Shown here in pieces: positions 1-13,107 of a stretch of DNA of 64,000 nucleotides. The stretch's first letter is position 1. Every line of letters begins with the position of its first letter. The notes beneath the pieces were generated by a model, which did not search any database, was not told where the DNA came from, and worked only from the letters and a program-made list of their open reading frames with translations. Source of the stretch: Punctularia strigosozonata HHB-11173 SS5 (taxonomy: Eukaryota > Basidiomycota > Agaricomycetes > Corticiales > Punctulariaceae); contig NW_006767443.1 in assembly GCF_000264995.1 (NCBI RefSeq), positions 1,042,149 to 1,106,148 on the forward strand, read 5' to 3'. The position numbers were made by a program, and so were the translations under genes.

Positions 1-721
1 GTCGCAGACCGTGTTCGGCGAGCGGAAGGGGCGGTTTGGCCATCTGAGGGAGGTGGGCGTCGGCGGGTTCGTGCCTGCTGTTGAACAGGAGGAGCGGGGG
101 ACGTGGGTGGTCGTCCATTTATACGATCCAGTGAGCCCTGGTTGTTTTTCTAGTCGCGCTTGACTAGCTAACCTTTGCGATCTTAGTCGGTGGATAGGTG
201 CTACACCCTGGACGATACCCTTTCCCGCCTTGCACGCCGATACCCGGACACGAAGTTCATCCGCGTACGCGCTTCTGCCCTTGGCTTCGCGACTAAGCAG
301 CCCTCCTCGTCCTCAACTCGCGCAAAGCCATCTGGGATCAGGCGCGCGACACGCACCATCCGAGAAGACGACGACGACGACGACCCATTCGGAGACGAAA
401 AGAGCGGATTCGTCGGCCGCCACGAGGACGACGAGAGTGAGCGCAGCTCCGACGAGGACGACGACAACGTCGATACGGACATGCTACCCACGATGCTGGT
501 TTACCGCGATGGAGAGCTCGTCTTCAACTGGGTCCGCGTCGACTTTGAGGCTGGACAGGCCGGCATCGAAGAGCTGCTGCTGAGGTGTGCAACCATTTCT
601 CAACTTCGAGGTCATCGGGACGTGCTAACTCTTACGATGCAGGCATCATGTCCTTCCGACCTCAGGAGCCCAGAACAACTGTGGCCTGCCATCGGATGAC
701 GAGCTTTTCGACGACGATTGA
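1..721 (+). CDS. Phosducin-like protein (5' partial)
   Basis: Thioredoxin-fold phosducin family protein. Members bind Gbeta-gamma and/or assist CCT-mediated folding in the cytosol. The gene starts left of the window. Visible exons are <1-130, 187-584 and 643-721; the introns are 56 and 58 bp and the reading phase is kept across both. Exon 1 reads ...WVVVHLYDP and continues as SVDRCYTLDDTLSRLA, the typical phosducin strand-helix. The second exon carries the LPTMLVYRDGELV strand. The last exon ends with NNCGLPSDDELFDDD, an acidic tail usual for the family. An Asp/Glu-rich insert (about residues DDDDDDPFGDE onward, 367-475) sits inside the thioredoxin-like domain before LPTMLVY. I do not assign it to a particular PLP subgroup. 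Confidence 0.85.
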
Positions 722-1016
722 ACTACTTTAAAGTACTCCGATGCTGTATGAAGATTTGTTTTCTCTTGTTGGGCACGTTTCGGGTTCGAGGATCGGTGGT
801 CTGTAGCATTATGTATGATAGGCATCCGAACAATGAAAAGCGGTCAGAAGGTCTCATCTTTCAACTTCAACATGAAACAGGTCAGATCTGTTGAATACTG
901 CCGTGCATGCAAAGACAACATTATGGGGTCTAGGCTATAAGTAGAAACAACACTGACAAACAGTACAAACAACAGCTTCACTTCAATCGCGTCTATTGAC
1001 GTGAGGAGCAAAACGA

Positions 1017-3027
1017 TCAATCGTCTTCTCCAATGACGTGCACGTCCTCCGCGTCCGCGTCGTTCGGTACTCGGGAGTAGCCTTTCCATTTACTCGTGGT
1101 GGGCGTCGGAGCGAGCTCGATCGCGCCATCCTGGAGCGAGATGGGCGCGCCAGAGGCGTCCTTGGATGAGGAGCCGGCGTTGCGGCCGCTCGTGGCGTAT
1201 AGATGGATCAGCGAAACGATGAGGGTGTATATTACGAAGGCGAGGCTACAGGAAGAAGCGGCGTGAGTGAAAGTGCGAAGGAACCAAGATAGGAACTTTG
1301 GCGGACCTGACGATGATCAGGATGTACGTGACGTGGTCCATGCCTTTGTCGTGGACGAACTCGAGCTCTTCGTCCGTAGCTGACATGAACAGGAGACCGC
1401 CGGTTACGAGGAGCTGTGCGAGGCGGAGACCCTCTTTCAGGCACTATACGTGATGGAGGCAAGCGCAGAAGACTCACGAAGGGAGGGAGATGCCGGAAGG
1501 CACGCCCGGCCGCCGTCTTCGAGCTGTGCGCCTCGTCCCTGCCCGGGATGTCGGCAAGCGTGTGTTCGCTGCTGCTGTCGTGCTCGAGGACGGAGTCCGT
1601 TGGTAGGGGAGCGTAAAATGGCATGAAGGAGCAGATCTCGATGATCCGGGTGAGACCCGCGAGCATAAGCACACCACCAAACGCTGCATGAACCTAGTTT
1701 CTTCATTAGCTAGCGCGTGACGATCACGGGGGGAGAAGCTTACCTTGGTGGAGATCATCAGAGCTTGGGCGTGCTCGGACATGGCCCAACCGGTGAGGAT
1801 GACGCTGGACGGGAATGTCAGAAAAATCAAAACAAAACAGCGACAACGACGCACATGAGCGACGGTACGACGCTTCGCTTCGAGTCGGGGTGAGCGCGCG
1901 CGATAGTTGGCATATTATATCAGAGACAGTACCTGGTTGTTGCGCGACAAGAAGATGCCGAGCATGCCTCCGGCCCACCCTACAGGATCTTCAGTACGAT
2001 AGGCGCTAATGAAGCTGGTCAGCTGAACGTACATAGCACGCCGAGGATGCTGCGACACAATCCGCGTCAGCACGGAACATATTAGGGGTTTGTAACCAAT
2101 AACGCACGTATGCTGCATATCCTTGACGGACCAGCTTCCTCCCCAGTGCTCTGTAAATGTATTCACGATACCCTGTCAAACCGAATTCAGGACTGTCTGT
2201 AACGAGGTGCACCAAGGCTTCGACTTACCCAGAGGAATATCACCCACGAATCCCACCATTCTGGGCTTCTACCACTTCTCCGCACCCATGTTTCGCCGAC
2301 GAGGAATATGATCGCCATGATAACCGCATATGCGACAAACCCGCTTCCCTGGGCCCCGTACAGTGTCAGTAGAACGCAAGGGATAGGTTGAGCTGGTTAT
2401 TCGCACCATGATGTAGTGCGCTAGGCACTGGTTTATGTGTCCCCCTCGGCAATACCCACCGAACGTGATCGCGCCGAAGAGCATCTGCACCCATCCGAGG
2501 ATAGGATACGACTTCCCAACGACGCCGTGAGCCTTAACAGCCCACCGCCGCAACGTCTTCTCGTGTATGTGCAGCTTCAGGTAAACCCCCAGACCGAGTT
2601 GGATCGCCATCGGCCAGATGAGGATGTTGGCGAATATACCATGGGCGCCGGCGTAGAACTGGCGGCCTTTGTGGGAATGTCCGAGGATGATCCCGCCAGC
2701 CGTGAGCAGGAATCCGACGCTCTAATCGAGCAAACGTGAACAGGGCAGGGCACGGATGGTCATGATCAGCGTTTCGCTCGCGAGGCCGATCCTTCCGAAT
2801 GAACGCACCTGTAGTGGGACATGCCATCGACTCCGGGTGATTCCAAGCACCATCCCCACCGGAAACAGTATCCCCCAGACCGCTGCCTGGAGGAACATGT
2901 GCAGCCATAGTATGGTGTCTACAGGGGCGTCCAGCTGCTCTTCCTCTAGCTCGTCGTGATGTTCGTGCGCGCGCACGGCAAGTGCAGCGCAGGCGAAGAG
3001 CCAGAGCGCGTAGGTTCGCCGACCCAT
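1017..3027 (-). CDS. YTP1-like integral membrane protein (DUF2427/Ytp1)
   Basis: Multi-exon membrane protein of the fungal YTP1 type; the biochemical role of the family is unknown. The start at 3027 gives [20 protein letters not shown], a signal peptide, followed by a His/Glu-rich stretch and the first membrane helices ([19 protein letters not shown]), the DUF2427 part. Later exons give a [12 protein letters not shown] segment, [25 protein letters not shown] (2500-2600), a run of hydrophobic segments, and [20 protein letters not shown] (about 1610-1670). The Ytp1 C-terminal part ends ...[15 protein letters not shown] at a stop at 1017-1019. At least seven short introns are needed. Individual splice sites were not all fixed. 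It is encoded opposite the phosducin-like gene, with the two 3' ends converging about 295 bp apart. Confidence 0.8.
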
Positions 3028-4156
3028 TTTAGCGGCGGGTCGCAAAGCTAAAGAGGGCGCCCGATGCGTGCAGTAAATAAGATGCACGGACCGGAGGAGG
3101 AGGATGCCAATGGCCAAGGGTGATTCCGTGAGCAACGTCGACTTCGGCACAGCAGCTCGGCAACCGGCGAAGCTTTCGTGATAGCACTGATGCGAGCAGG
3201 CTACAGCGCTGACTGCCGCTGACGACAGCCCTTCAGTGGCCTCCTTTGGCCGTACGCATGTTTATCATTTTCTTCTGTCCAATACCCCCTAATTTTAACT
3301 TAGTACGATGGTACCGCTTGACCGCTGTGCGATGCACGTTCTTGCGCCCCGCACGTCAACTCGGCTCTCAACTGGCCAGCGGGACGCTGCTATAGATGAC
3401 GTCGATCAGCCCACGGTCTCTCGCTAGCTCTACCGCCGAAGGCTTCTCCCCAACCCGCCATAACAACTATACGACCACGAGCAGACGATCTGGAAGCAAT
3501 GTCGTCCGTGGGCATTGCAGATTATCGCATGGACCATGGTCCGATGTGATTGCCAGCACGCGGACGCAGGTTTAAATCGACGACATCTCTTCCTTTTTTT
3601 TACTACGGCCGCATGACTATACCTGGGGCCTGCTTCCGCGTTGAACGCGTATAAGTGTCCGATTATATAACTGGTGAAGGGGAGAAAGACGACTTCAGCA
3701 AGCTCCGGAACACCTTGGTCCGCTCGAGCTCTTTTTGTGCCGCTATGGTCTCCTCGCATCTGTTCATGCCCGCCGTCGCTGTGAATTGCAGCTGCCCCGA
3801 CTCTTTACGACACGCCTCACGAGCCAGATCGAAATTGTCAAGCCGTTCATGTTCCTTCTCAACACCGGGTAACGACGTTCACGCAGGACTGCGGGTCGGA
3901 CTATCACTACGATGATATGCCAAGTCCAGGTGAGCTCTCTGTTTCCGCGCCCCTGCACGCTCAGCACATTTTGTCCTTTATTACTGTATTCCAATGCCAA
4001 GTGCGTCTATTGGTCGCCGTCGGAACAGCATTTGTCATCGTCGCCCACGACAGATATACGTTCAACAGTGCTCCCTTCCCATTCTCCCTCCGTAGACATC
4101 GGCACGCACGCAGAACAGATCCAACGCTTGCCGCACGACACCGACCTGCAATCGAC
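3028..4156. other. Intergenic, divergent promoter region
   Basis: This 1.1-kb stretch lies between the divergently transcribed YTP1-like and CK1-like genes. Open frames here (for example 3430-3759 on the minus strand) show no recognisable domain or splice pattern. I read it as shared upstream and 5' untranslated sequence. Confidence 0.5.
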
Positions 4157-5528
<1,372 letters not shown>

Positions 5529-8500
5529 CCCGGTCACTCACTCCAGGATATGAGTGAATTTTGAGTGACGAACTCACTGGAAATGGAAATGGCCGCTGAG
5601 TGAGTTACTCAATTAAGCAGATATATCCCAGACTGAGTGATCGCTCGATCTGGCCCATGACTGAGTTATTCATTTAAGCGGGTATATTCCCAAAACGAGT
5701 GCCTTTCAAGTTACATAAAACCGACCCTGAAGCAGATCTTGTCACGTGCGATGCTACGTCGTCGCCGTCATTTGAGCTCATCCTTCACCACCATCCTGCA
5801 CCATCGCCGTCTTCGTCTAACTTTCCTGCTTCCTCTTCTGTCTGGCTTCCGTTAGCCACTGGGAGACCCAGTCACCATCATTCTTTGGCGAGTATCAGTT
5901 TAGCACTGAGCATCTCTGCCAAGATAAGAAAGACCCCTATTTCGCTCTCAATCTCCCTCAGCACGTCAAAAGAGCCTGATACTGCACATGCCGCGGAAAT
6001 ACATGTAGCCGGATGTGTATAGAACAAAGGGGCTGCATGTATGCGCGGTATTTAGCAGTGATCAATCCTGCGCGCTCCACTTAAGGAAAGGAAATATCAG
6101 TACGTCCGCCATGCTGATGTGCATTCTAAGTCTCAATGGTCGCATATAGGCTCCTTTTTTCTATGTATGCATGCGGGCATCAGACTGTCATAAGCCATGT
6201 TTCTTCGTGTCACATAGAATCCACGGTAAGCATTCTCTTGGCCCCCTATCTTCCTTCACAGCAGATTGATTATTGACATTCAACTACCTCGAGGACGCAA
6301 CCCATCCTTCAACAGATAATCGTCTCGAGTAAAGGTCACTCTGTATCGTGCCTCCTCGAGAAGGTCTCGAGCCCGAAACCAGTGCATATATGCATACCCA
6401 CCGACATTCCCTCGGGTCTCAAGCCCTCACGGAATGGACCTCTCACCACGAACTACGTCGCGGGCGTTCACTCTATAGTACATACTACGCTTGCCTGCCG
6501 CCCATATACCTGCCTCTGACTCCCGCTTTGCAGACCCACACTCCCGATGATGACACCCGTCGAGTAAGTGCATCGCCTTCGCCACTGGCCGCCTGGGTGC
6601 TCATCACCCTTTTTGTACTCATAATGCACAACGATGAAGGATCTGGTCTCGAAGTATTTCGTCTCGTGCGGCGACGAAGCATCTTCTATTTATCACAACA
6701 TCGCGCGGCGCGTGAAGACGCGATCTGGGAGCAGCATCAACGTGACGATTAGGCGGGCTCCGGGACTTCGGACTGTCCAATCATATGTGTGTCCGTTTCA
6801 TTCGCGGTATCTTCTGAAAACACTATACATTGAGTTATTCACGTGCTATACCCGAGTCTGTGGTGGAGTGTGTCCTATCTTGTGGCCAACATCAGTCAGA
6901 GACTTTGACATCTACCTAATGTATTGTAATCATCATGAAATACATATCTATGACGCAAATCCAGTGGTTGCAAGGATTAGAATACAGACCTATCGCGGTG
7001 AGACAGTCCGTCTCTGCTACCGAACGACTCATTTTTGTGGAGGGAGTGGGATACTCGCCCCGAGCGACCGACTCACTAAAAATGGCCGTTTTGACTGATT
7101 AAATCCTTTATCGGCTCAATTCCTGCGACGGACAGGTTCACCACTGCGAGATGATCGATTCACTCCTTGGGATTGAAGTGTTCACTCATCTGCAATGAGT
7201 CATAAATGACTTTCTCTTTGTGATTCGATGAATTGCTCGGTAGTCCCGAATGAACCATTCACTCGGGTTCAGTGAATTTTCTTTCCGCAGTGCAAAGAGC
7301 GGTCTTGAAGTAGGTTTTGCGGCTTGTGACCCTGGGTATTCGTGAGTAGTTGCATACGCTTGGCATCTTTGGAAATGGAAGATTACTTACCTTGACTGAG
7401 AGCTCTGAGCCCTATGGTACTGTACCTGCCGAGCAGTGCTGAAGGGACGACCAGCAATCCGATTCATGCCAACAAGTTCGAGCAATCGGAACGAGATCGT
7501 GCTCGTCCCATAGCAATCCAATACAGTGGACGCTATATAGATCTACTTATCCAATCATTGGTACAGAAAAAATCCGGCTTTCCTGAAGTGAATCGCTCGT
7601 GAGCAACGTCTGTACGACGGGAGGGTGGATCATGCGCGGTATATGCGGTCGATTTCAGTCGCAGAGCATGTGGAGGTACATAAAATCTTTGGTGGAAGAG
7701 ATAAATCACCACCGCGGGTCCTACCGTGTGGTCGACGGCGCGTCTCCGATGGCCGAGCCCCACGACCGAAACGTCGGGCACATTCGACTCGACATGTCCG
7801 TTTTGTCATGCGTGTTGATGATATCTCGACAAGGAAAGATGCTGCTTTTGGCTGCCTTGCTGTGCTATTCAGGCTCCGGTGAATGAGGTACAAACCACAA
7901 ATCCTCGGGTAGATGGGGATCTGAGTTGGGGCACGTACCGTATCTGATGCGCTTGGACTGTGCGCATACACCGTCCACCACCTGACGCAGAATGCCGCAG
8001 GTTTTGAACCAATTGCAGGATCCTCCTTGTGCTCCGTCCGCAGCTGATGTTATTCTAGCATCACAATGCCCGAGTTATACGTCGCCAGTAAACCGGGGAG
8101 AGCGGACTGCCGTCGTGGATCGTGATGAATGAGGTTGCAATTGAATGGATGCCGTCAGGTGACTACTTGACCGGCGGTGGCGCGTGCGCTCTTCGGTTCG
8201 GCAGAGGTCGGCAGCCTGGTGATATAGCGTTACGTAAGGCGTTGAGTTGCCCACATTGACTTTGAGCTCATCCTTCGGCGTGTTGCGACAACGAGACGTG
8301 GTCACGATGTCTGTATATCCTCAACGTACGCTGGTATCCTGCCACGATGTCCGAGGTCCACCAGGATTAAGTCGACATCATCACCTGCGTTCCGGGCACC
8401 GGTGATCTACTGGGATAATCGCTCCTTGTTGTCGTACTTCTCCCCGCCCGCTCAGCACGTGGACCTACGCTGTTCCGCCCGTTCTGAACGTCCACTAGAA

Positions 8501-8825
8501 CATCACCAGACCTGCCCCTGCGCCGCCAGAGACAACACAACTGCAATAATCGGGACGGCGACACCCACAGGCGCGCCGTTAATGCTCGTCGAAGCGGACG
8601 CGTGTTGTGCTCGTTCGAAGTCGAAGCATGGCGCAGGTGATATATAACATGGAACCCATACCTTCGCGTCGCCGCTTCTTTTCGCACGATCTTAACCAGA
8701 TCTCGTTTGACGTCGAATGTGAAACCGTGTTATAAAGTCGACAGGTGCTTTGACGTCGGGCCTGCCAAGGTCTCGTTCGTTCGCCCACTCGTGCTCGTGC
8801 TCGCGTGCCCAACCGGCTGCACACT
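5529..8825. other. Gene-poor block with GAGTGA-type repeats
   Basis: There are 3.3 kb without a supportable gene. Both edges of the first half (5535-5705 and about 7040-7285) are crowded with short GAGTGA/TCACTC words. Between them lies AT-richer sequence with only short open frames. From 7400 to 8825 I see no domain, RNA or long repeat; the last 200 bp or so would be the promoter of the GH5 gene. Confidence 0.5.
5596..5701. repeat. Two diverged copies of a ~42-bp direct repeat
   Basis: Copy 1 (5596-5639) and copy 2 (5661-5701) share the order CTGAGT, TTA-TCA, TTAAGC, TATAT-CCCA and a closing GAGTG. They differ at scattered bases and one 3-base gap. They lie just after the kinase stop codon, in a run of GAGTGA words. 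Origin unknown. Confidence 0.5.
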
Positions 8826-10928
8826 ATGTCGTTCTTTACCACCACACTCGTTCTATTTATTCTATGCTTGCAGAACGTGCTAGCCGGCGCACCGAGCAAA
8901 ATCTACGGCGTCAACCTGGGTTCATGGTGCGCACCGCCACCCCGGCTATGTTCCAGCATAGTTCATGAGTTGACATGTATACCGCACGATAGGCTTGTGC
9001 TTGAATCATGGATGCTGCCCCAAGGTTTGTCCTTCGACGATGTCGGTACAATTCGTCACTTGACCTCGTTGTCCGTCGTGCAGAGTGGCTCGACATGGGT
9101 GGCGAACTTAACTGCGACTGCTCGACGTGCATCGGTTCCGAGTTGTGAGCAAGCCCCACCCTCCCGTTCTGACGAAAAGATCCGGCACACTGATCAGGAG
9201 CGCATATATCCAGCAACTTCGTCAAGGCGTACCCGGACACGGCCGACGCCATCTTCGACAAGCACTGGTCGACCTGGTTCACGCAGGACGACGTCAACAT
9301 CCTCGCTGGCGCCGGTATAAACACCGTGCGAATCCCCGTGAGATTGCACTTCCGTTCATATTTTCGTTACCTCGCGTGACTCCATGAATCGGCTCTCGCA
9401 GCTCGGATACTGGATCGTCGAGCCCCTCGTGAACAGGCAAACCGAGTTCTACCCACGCGGCGGGATCAAGCAGCTGGTGCGCAAAATCGATCTGTGAAGA
9501 GCGCATCCCACGTTTATGATGTGTTTCTGCTGTAGAAACGAGGTCTGAGACAGCTGCAAGATGCCGGAATCATGGCCATCCTCGACCACCACGCACCCCC
9601 CGGAGCCCAATCCGTCAACCAGATGTTCGCTGGACAGTGAGTTACACTCTTCCAGCGCATATATGCCACCCTCTTTCTCTCGATGGCTAAACACGATCGC
9701 AGATGCACGCCCACTCCCCAATTCTACGTGAGCCACCCCTGGTCGCCTTCAGGAGTATATCGTCTAATATGCAAATATTTGACTATGCCAGACCGACTAC
9801 AACTACCACCGTGCGCTCGTCTGGACCGCCGTCATGACGTCCCTCTCGCACCTCGACCCCGACTTCGCCAACGTCTTCTCCATCGAGGCCGTCAACGAAC
9901 CGATCATGGACGCCGCCCAGACACCCGGCTACGGTGACTGTACGCCCCCTCCCTCACACCATGCATACACCCCAACTCACTTTTTCTACTTTCGATGATA
10001 AACAGTCCAACAGAACTTCGTTCGCACCGTTCGCGCGATCGAGCTCGTCCTCGGCATCCCCGTCCCCGGCGCCTCGCCCATCACCTCCTCCCTCTCCTCC
10101 TCGAACTTCACCTCCGCCCTCACCTCCGCCTCCAAACTGACCCCTTCCTCCTCATCCCCTTCCTCCATTGCCAACATCTTCACCCCGGAAGTCCAAGCCG
10201 CCCTGACCGAGGCCATCCCGATCCTGATCCAGATGGGCATCGAGCTCGCCATCCCCGCCATCTTCGATCTCCACGCCGGTTCCGCTCCGTTCCACTCGAT
10301 CCGCGACCCGCTCGTGACGAACTTTATGGACGTGAACTGGCAGTCCGATAGCCCGCCGAACCCGGCCGATGCTGCGATCGGCCCGCAGGGATACGACAAC
10401 CACCTTTACTACGTCTTCGGCGTGCGTATACTCCATCCCTCGACCCTCGCGGTTTCCTCGCATAGATGCTAACCTCTGGATGACCTGCAGGGCGTGGCAG
10501 ACCCGACTCCAGAAGCCTACATGACCTCGATCTGCAACCTCGACCGCGTGCAAACCGACGCCGCCGTGGGCAACTCGCCTCTCTGGTTCGGCGAGTGGGG
10601 TTTACCCACCCAATTCGACGCCACGGACGAGTTCTTGGTCGACTGGGCGGATGCGCAGAAGCTCGCTTACGCGAAAGGCGCCGGCTGGATCTTCTGGAAC
10701 TTCAAGGTCGAGATCTCGGACCTCGCCGGAGACCTCGCGCGCGAATGGTATGTGTCCACTGCTACCCTTTTGTATGCTGGTCGGGATAAGGGCTGACGGG
10801 CTTGAAATCTCATCTCTAGGTCCTACGAGGAAGGACTCCGCCGCGGATACATGACCCAGAACCCGGCGCAGGTGCACAACCCGCACGTGTGCGACCCGTA
10901 CATCGCCAACGGCACGAGTACCTCTTGA
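8826..10928 (+). CDS. Secreted glycoside hydrolase family 5 (glucanase-like)
   Basis: Extracellular GH5 enzyme, probably acting on beta-glucan (exo-beta-1,3-glucanase-like). The start at 8826 gives a clean signal peptide (MSFFTTTLVLFILCLQNVLA) followed by KIYGVNLGSW. An upstream in-frame ATG at 8805 would add seven residues and is less likely. About ten exons follow: LVLESWMLPQ, EWLDMGGELNCDCSTC, AGAGINTVRIP, AILDHHAPPGAQS, then VFSIEAVNEPIM, where the NEP glutamate is the acid/base. PLWFGEWGLP carries the nucleophile glutamate, and GAGWIFWNFKVE follows. The final exon ends ...PYIANGTSTS. The Ser-rich stretch after PVPGASPITSS is a loop insertion. Both catalytic glutamates are present. Splice sites are short GT..AG introns and were not all pinned. 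Confidence 0.82.
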
Positions 10929-11472
10929 TCATGATCGCGCGAGCCGCTTCAGAGACTATCCTGACACTTTCTCGAGTCACCAACACCCTACCGACCGTCA
11001 TTCGCTCTCTTTTTCTTTGCCATCCCTCTTGTCGATGTCTCGTGCTGTCTGTCGCCCGAGAACGTTGGAAAAGTGCTGTTCGCCGCAGTCTACTCTGTCG
11101 TATCCTTCTTTATACGTAATCGAGAATTACCCAGTTTTTGGTATCGCGAGAGCTGAGTGACGCGCCGCATGAGGGACAAGGGTCCCCCAGAATTGCGTAC
11201 CACTTTCCCTGATCATCGATGACCGGAACCCCAGGTGAACAAAGTTGCGAACCATTCCATTAAGATTAAGTCATCTTTATTACAGTATTACACGGACGTG
11301 TTACAGTATTAAACAGACGCGACATTTCAAATAGGCAGATACAAACAGCAAGATGGATAGCGATACAGCATGGCATGTGGGATGTAACAAGGAGAAGAAT
11401 CCATGGAATATCGATACATCGGAACTCTTGCGGTATGGTATAACGGGAATATTGATGGATTGCATGGGCGAC
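10929..11472. other. Intergenic, convergent 3' ends
   Basis: This 0.54-kb stretch lies between the GH5 stop and the stop of the minus-strand proline-rich gene. Nothing recognisable; it probably holds the two 3' untranslated regions. Confidence 0.5.
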
Positions 11473-13107
11473 TCACGCCTTGACTCTGCGCAGCAGCTTC
11501 CACACGGACGGTTTGTGCGAGACGACCTTGGCCGCCTTCGCGGCGTCCGCCTGCTGCGCGCGCACGACCGGCAGAGGCGCGGTCGCAGGCACAGGTGGCA
11601 TGGGCTCGAACACGTCCTCGAGAAAGATCCGGCGCGCGTCCTGGCCGTTCACGGCACGTTTGCGGGCAGGACTCGGTGGCGCGAGCGCGAGAGGCGCGGG
11701 GCGTCTCCGCCCGCGGCCCTTCGCTTGCTTGGGCAACTTGGGCGACCGCGGGGACTTGGGCGAAGAGGGGAGCGCGACGAACGCGTCATGCAGCAGTGCC
11801 GGACGACGGAGGTGCGTCGCGATGCGTCGAGGGCGCGCGGGGAGGGCGAGCACCGACCGTCCGTGATCGGACGGTGTGACGGAGTCCGTGGAGGCGAAGC
11901 CGAACAGCGCCAGGTCGTCGACGGAGCCCTCGGGCGCGGGGAGGACGCGGTACTGCGGATCGAGCTCGGAATCGGCGGAGGAGGGTGTGGTTCCGGACGA
12001 CGACGGGCTCTCGCGGCGCGGGTCGGCAACTTTGGTGGGGCTTGTGAACTCAACCCACTGCGCGCCGGGGCTCGCGTCCTCGTCCGCCCCGTCGAGCAAG
12101 TGCGCGAACTCCTCCCGCTCTTCCACGTCCTCCCACCACACTCCGTACTCGTCCTTCGCGGCCATCGCAACGCCTTCGATCGTCCCGTCCTTCCGTACGT
12201 GCGCACCGCGCGCGACGGCCTTGTCGCGCATGACGCGCTGCACGTTCACGCGCGTCGACCCGCCGTCAAGCAGCTGCGCTATCTCGGCCTCTTGCGCCAA
12301 AGTGAGAGGTAAAGGGGCGGGGAGCTTCGGATACTTCTTGCGCTTCTTCGCGGCGATGGATGCGGCGCGCTGGGATTGAGTCGCTCCTGACGCCTTCTTG
12401 GCGGTTTTGGCGGGCGAGAGCAGCGGGGTGGACCCGGTTCCGCAGGTCGCGCCCGTGACCGACTTGGATCGGCCGCGCTTGAAGAAGGAGAGCGAGCGGA
12501 GGCGCATACCTTTGCTCTTCGCCTGAGATTTGGCTGGGCTGGAGGGGATAGGAGGGATGGGGATGTCCTTGAAGTCGGCGTTGTTGGAGGACGGGATGGC
12601 GGGCGTCACGGGTGTGGGAGGGACTGGGATTCGGACGAAGGCGGCGGAATAGCCCGCGCAGATGAGGAAGTCGAACCCTTCCGCGGTCGAAGGGGTCTTG
12701 ATGCTGCGTCCGCCTGGGGTAAGATTGATGCTGTGCGTCTGCGCGCTGCTGGGTGTAAGGCTCAGGAAAGAGGCAGAGGGGACGCGGCGCGAGGTGATCG
12801 AAGACCTGCGCCCGCGAGTGATGGAGGGGCGCCGATGCGTCGGGGTGCAACGGGCAGGAGGAGAGCAAGGCGAGGGAGAACCGGGCTGGACGGCGGCGGC
12901 CCAGGCGCTGATTGCGGAGGTAGTGTTGGAGCGCCGGCGCAGGGGAGGTTGGACAGGCGTAAGTCGTGGGCGGACGTTGTCGTGTGTCGTGAGAGGGGCC
13001 TGCCCTTGAGGAGGAGAGGGAAGTGGCTGGTTGGGAGCCGGACGTTTCTTCTGTGGCGGCGGTTGAGAGAGAAACTGGTATGCGGGGGCGGAGCCTTGAG
13101 TAGACAT
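11473..13107 (-). CDS. Proline/serine-rich protein of unknown function
   Basis: Single uninterrupted frame of 544 aa from ATG at 13107. The N-terminal 250 residues are low-complexity Pro/Ser/Arg-rich (many SP/TP sites) with basic blocks such as KRGRSKSV. A central, more ordered part follows (PLTLAQEAEIAQLLDGGS..NVQRVMRDKAVARGAH), with an acidic WWEDVEEREEFAHLLDG segment, then further SP-rich sequence ending PSVWKLLRRVKA. No domain recognised. Composition suggests a disordered, phosphorylated, possibly nuclear protein, which is inference only. Unlike its neighbours it lacks visible introns. GC is high, and several long antisense frames over it are shadows. Confidence 0.7.
   Translation of the reverse strand: MSTQGSAPAYQFLSQPPPQKKRPAPNQPLPSPPQGQAPLTTHDNVRPRLTPVQPPLRRRSNTTSAISAWAAAVQPGSPSPCSPPARCTPTHRRPSITRGRRSSITSRRVPSASFLSLTPSSAQTHSINLTPGGRSIKTPSTAEGFDFLICAGYSAAFVRIPVPPTPVTPAIPSSNNADFKDIPIPPIPSSPAKSQAKSKGMRLRSLSFFKRGRSKSVTGATCGTGSTPLLSPAKTAKKASGATQSQRAASIAAKKRKKYPKLPAPLPLTLAQEAEIAQLLDGGSTRVNVQRVMRDKAVARGAHVRKDGTIEGVAMAAKDEYGVWWEDVEEREEFAHLLDGADEDASPGAQWVEFTSPTKVADPRRESPSSSGTTPSSADSELDPQYRVLPAPEGSVDDLALFGFASTDSVTPSDHGRSVLALPARPRRIATHLRRPALLHDAFVALPSSPKSPRSPKLPKQAKGRGRRRPAPLALAPPSPARKRAVNGQDARRIFLEDVFEPMPPVPATAPLPVVRAQQADAAKAAKVVSHKPSVWKLLRRVKA

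Noticed and set aside
6348-6752. 134-aa plus-strand open frame in the gene-poor block
   Set aside because: No recognisable domain, no splice partners, ordinary length for chance frames here.
11353-12312. 319-aa plus-strand open frame
   Set aside because: Antisense shadow of the 544-aa minus-strand protein; Arg/Gly/Glu-rich with no domain.
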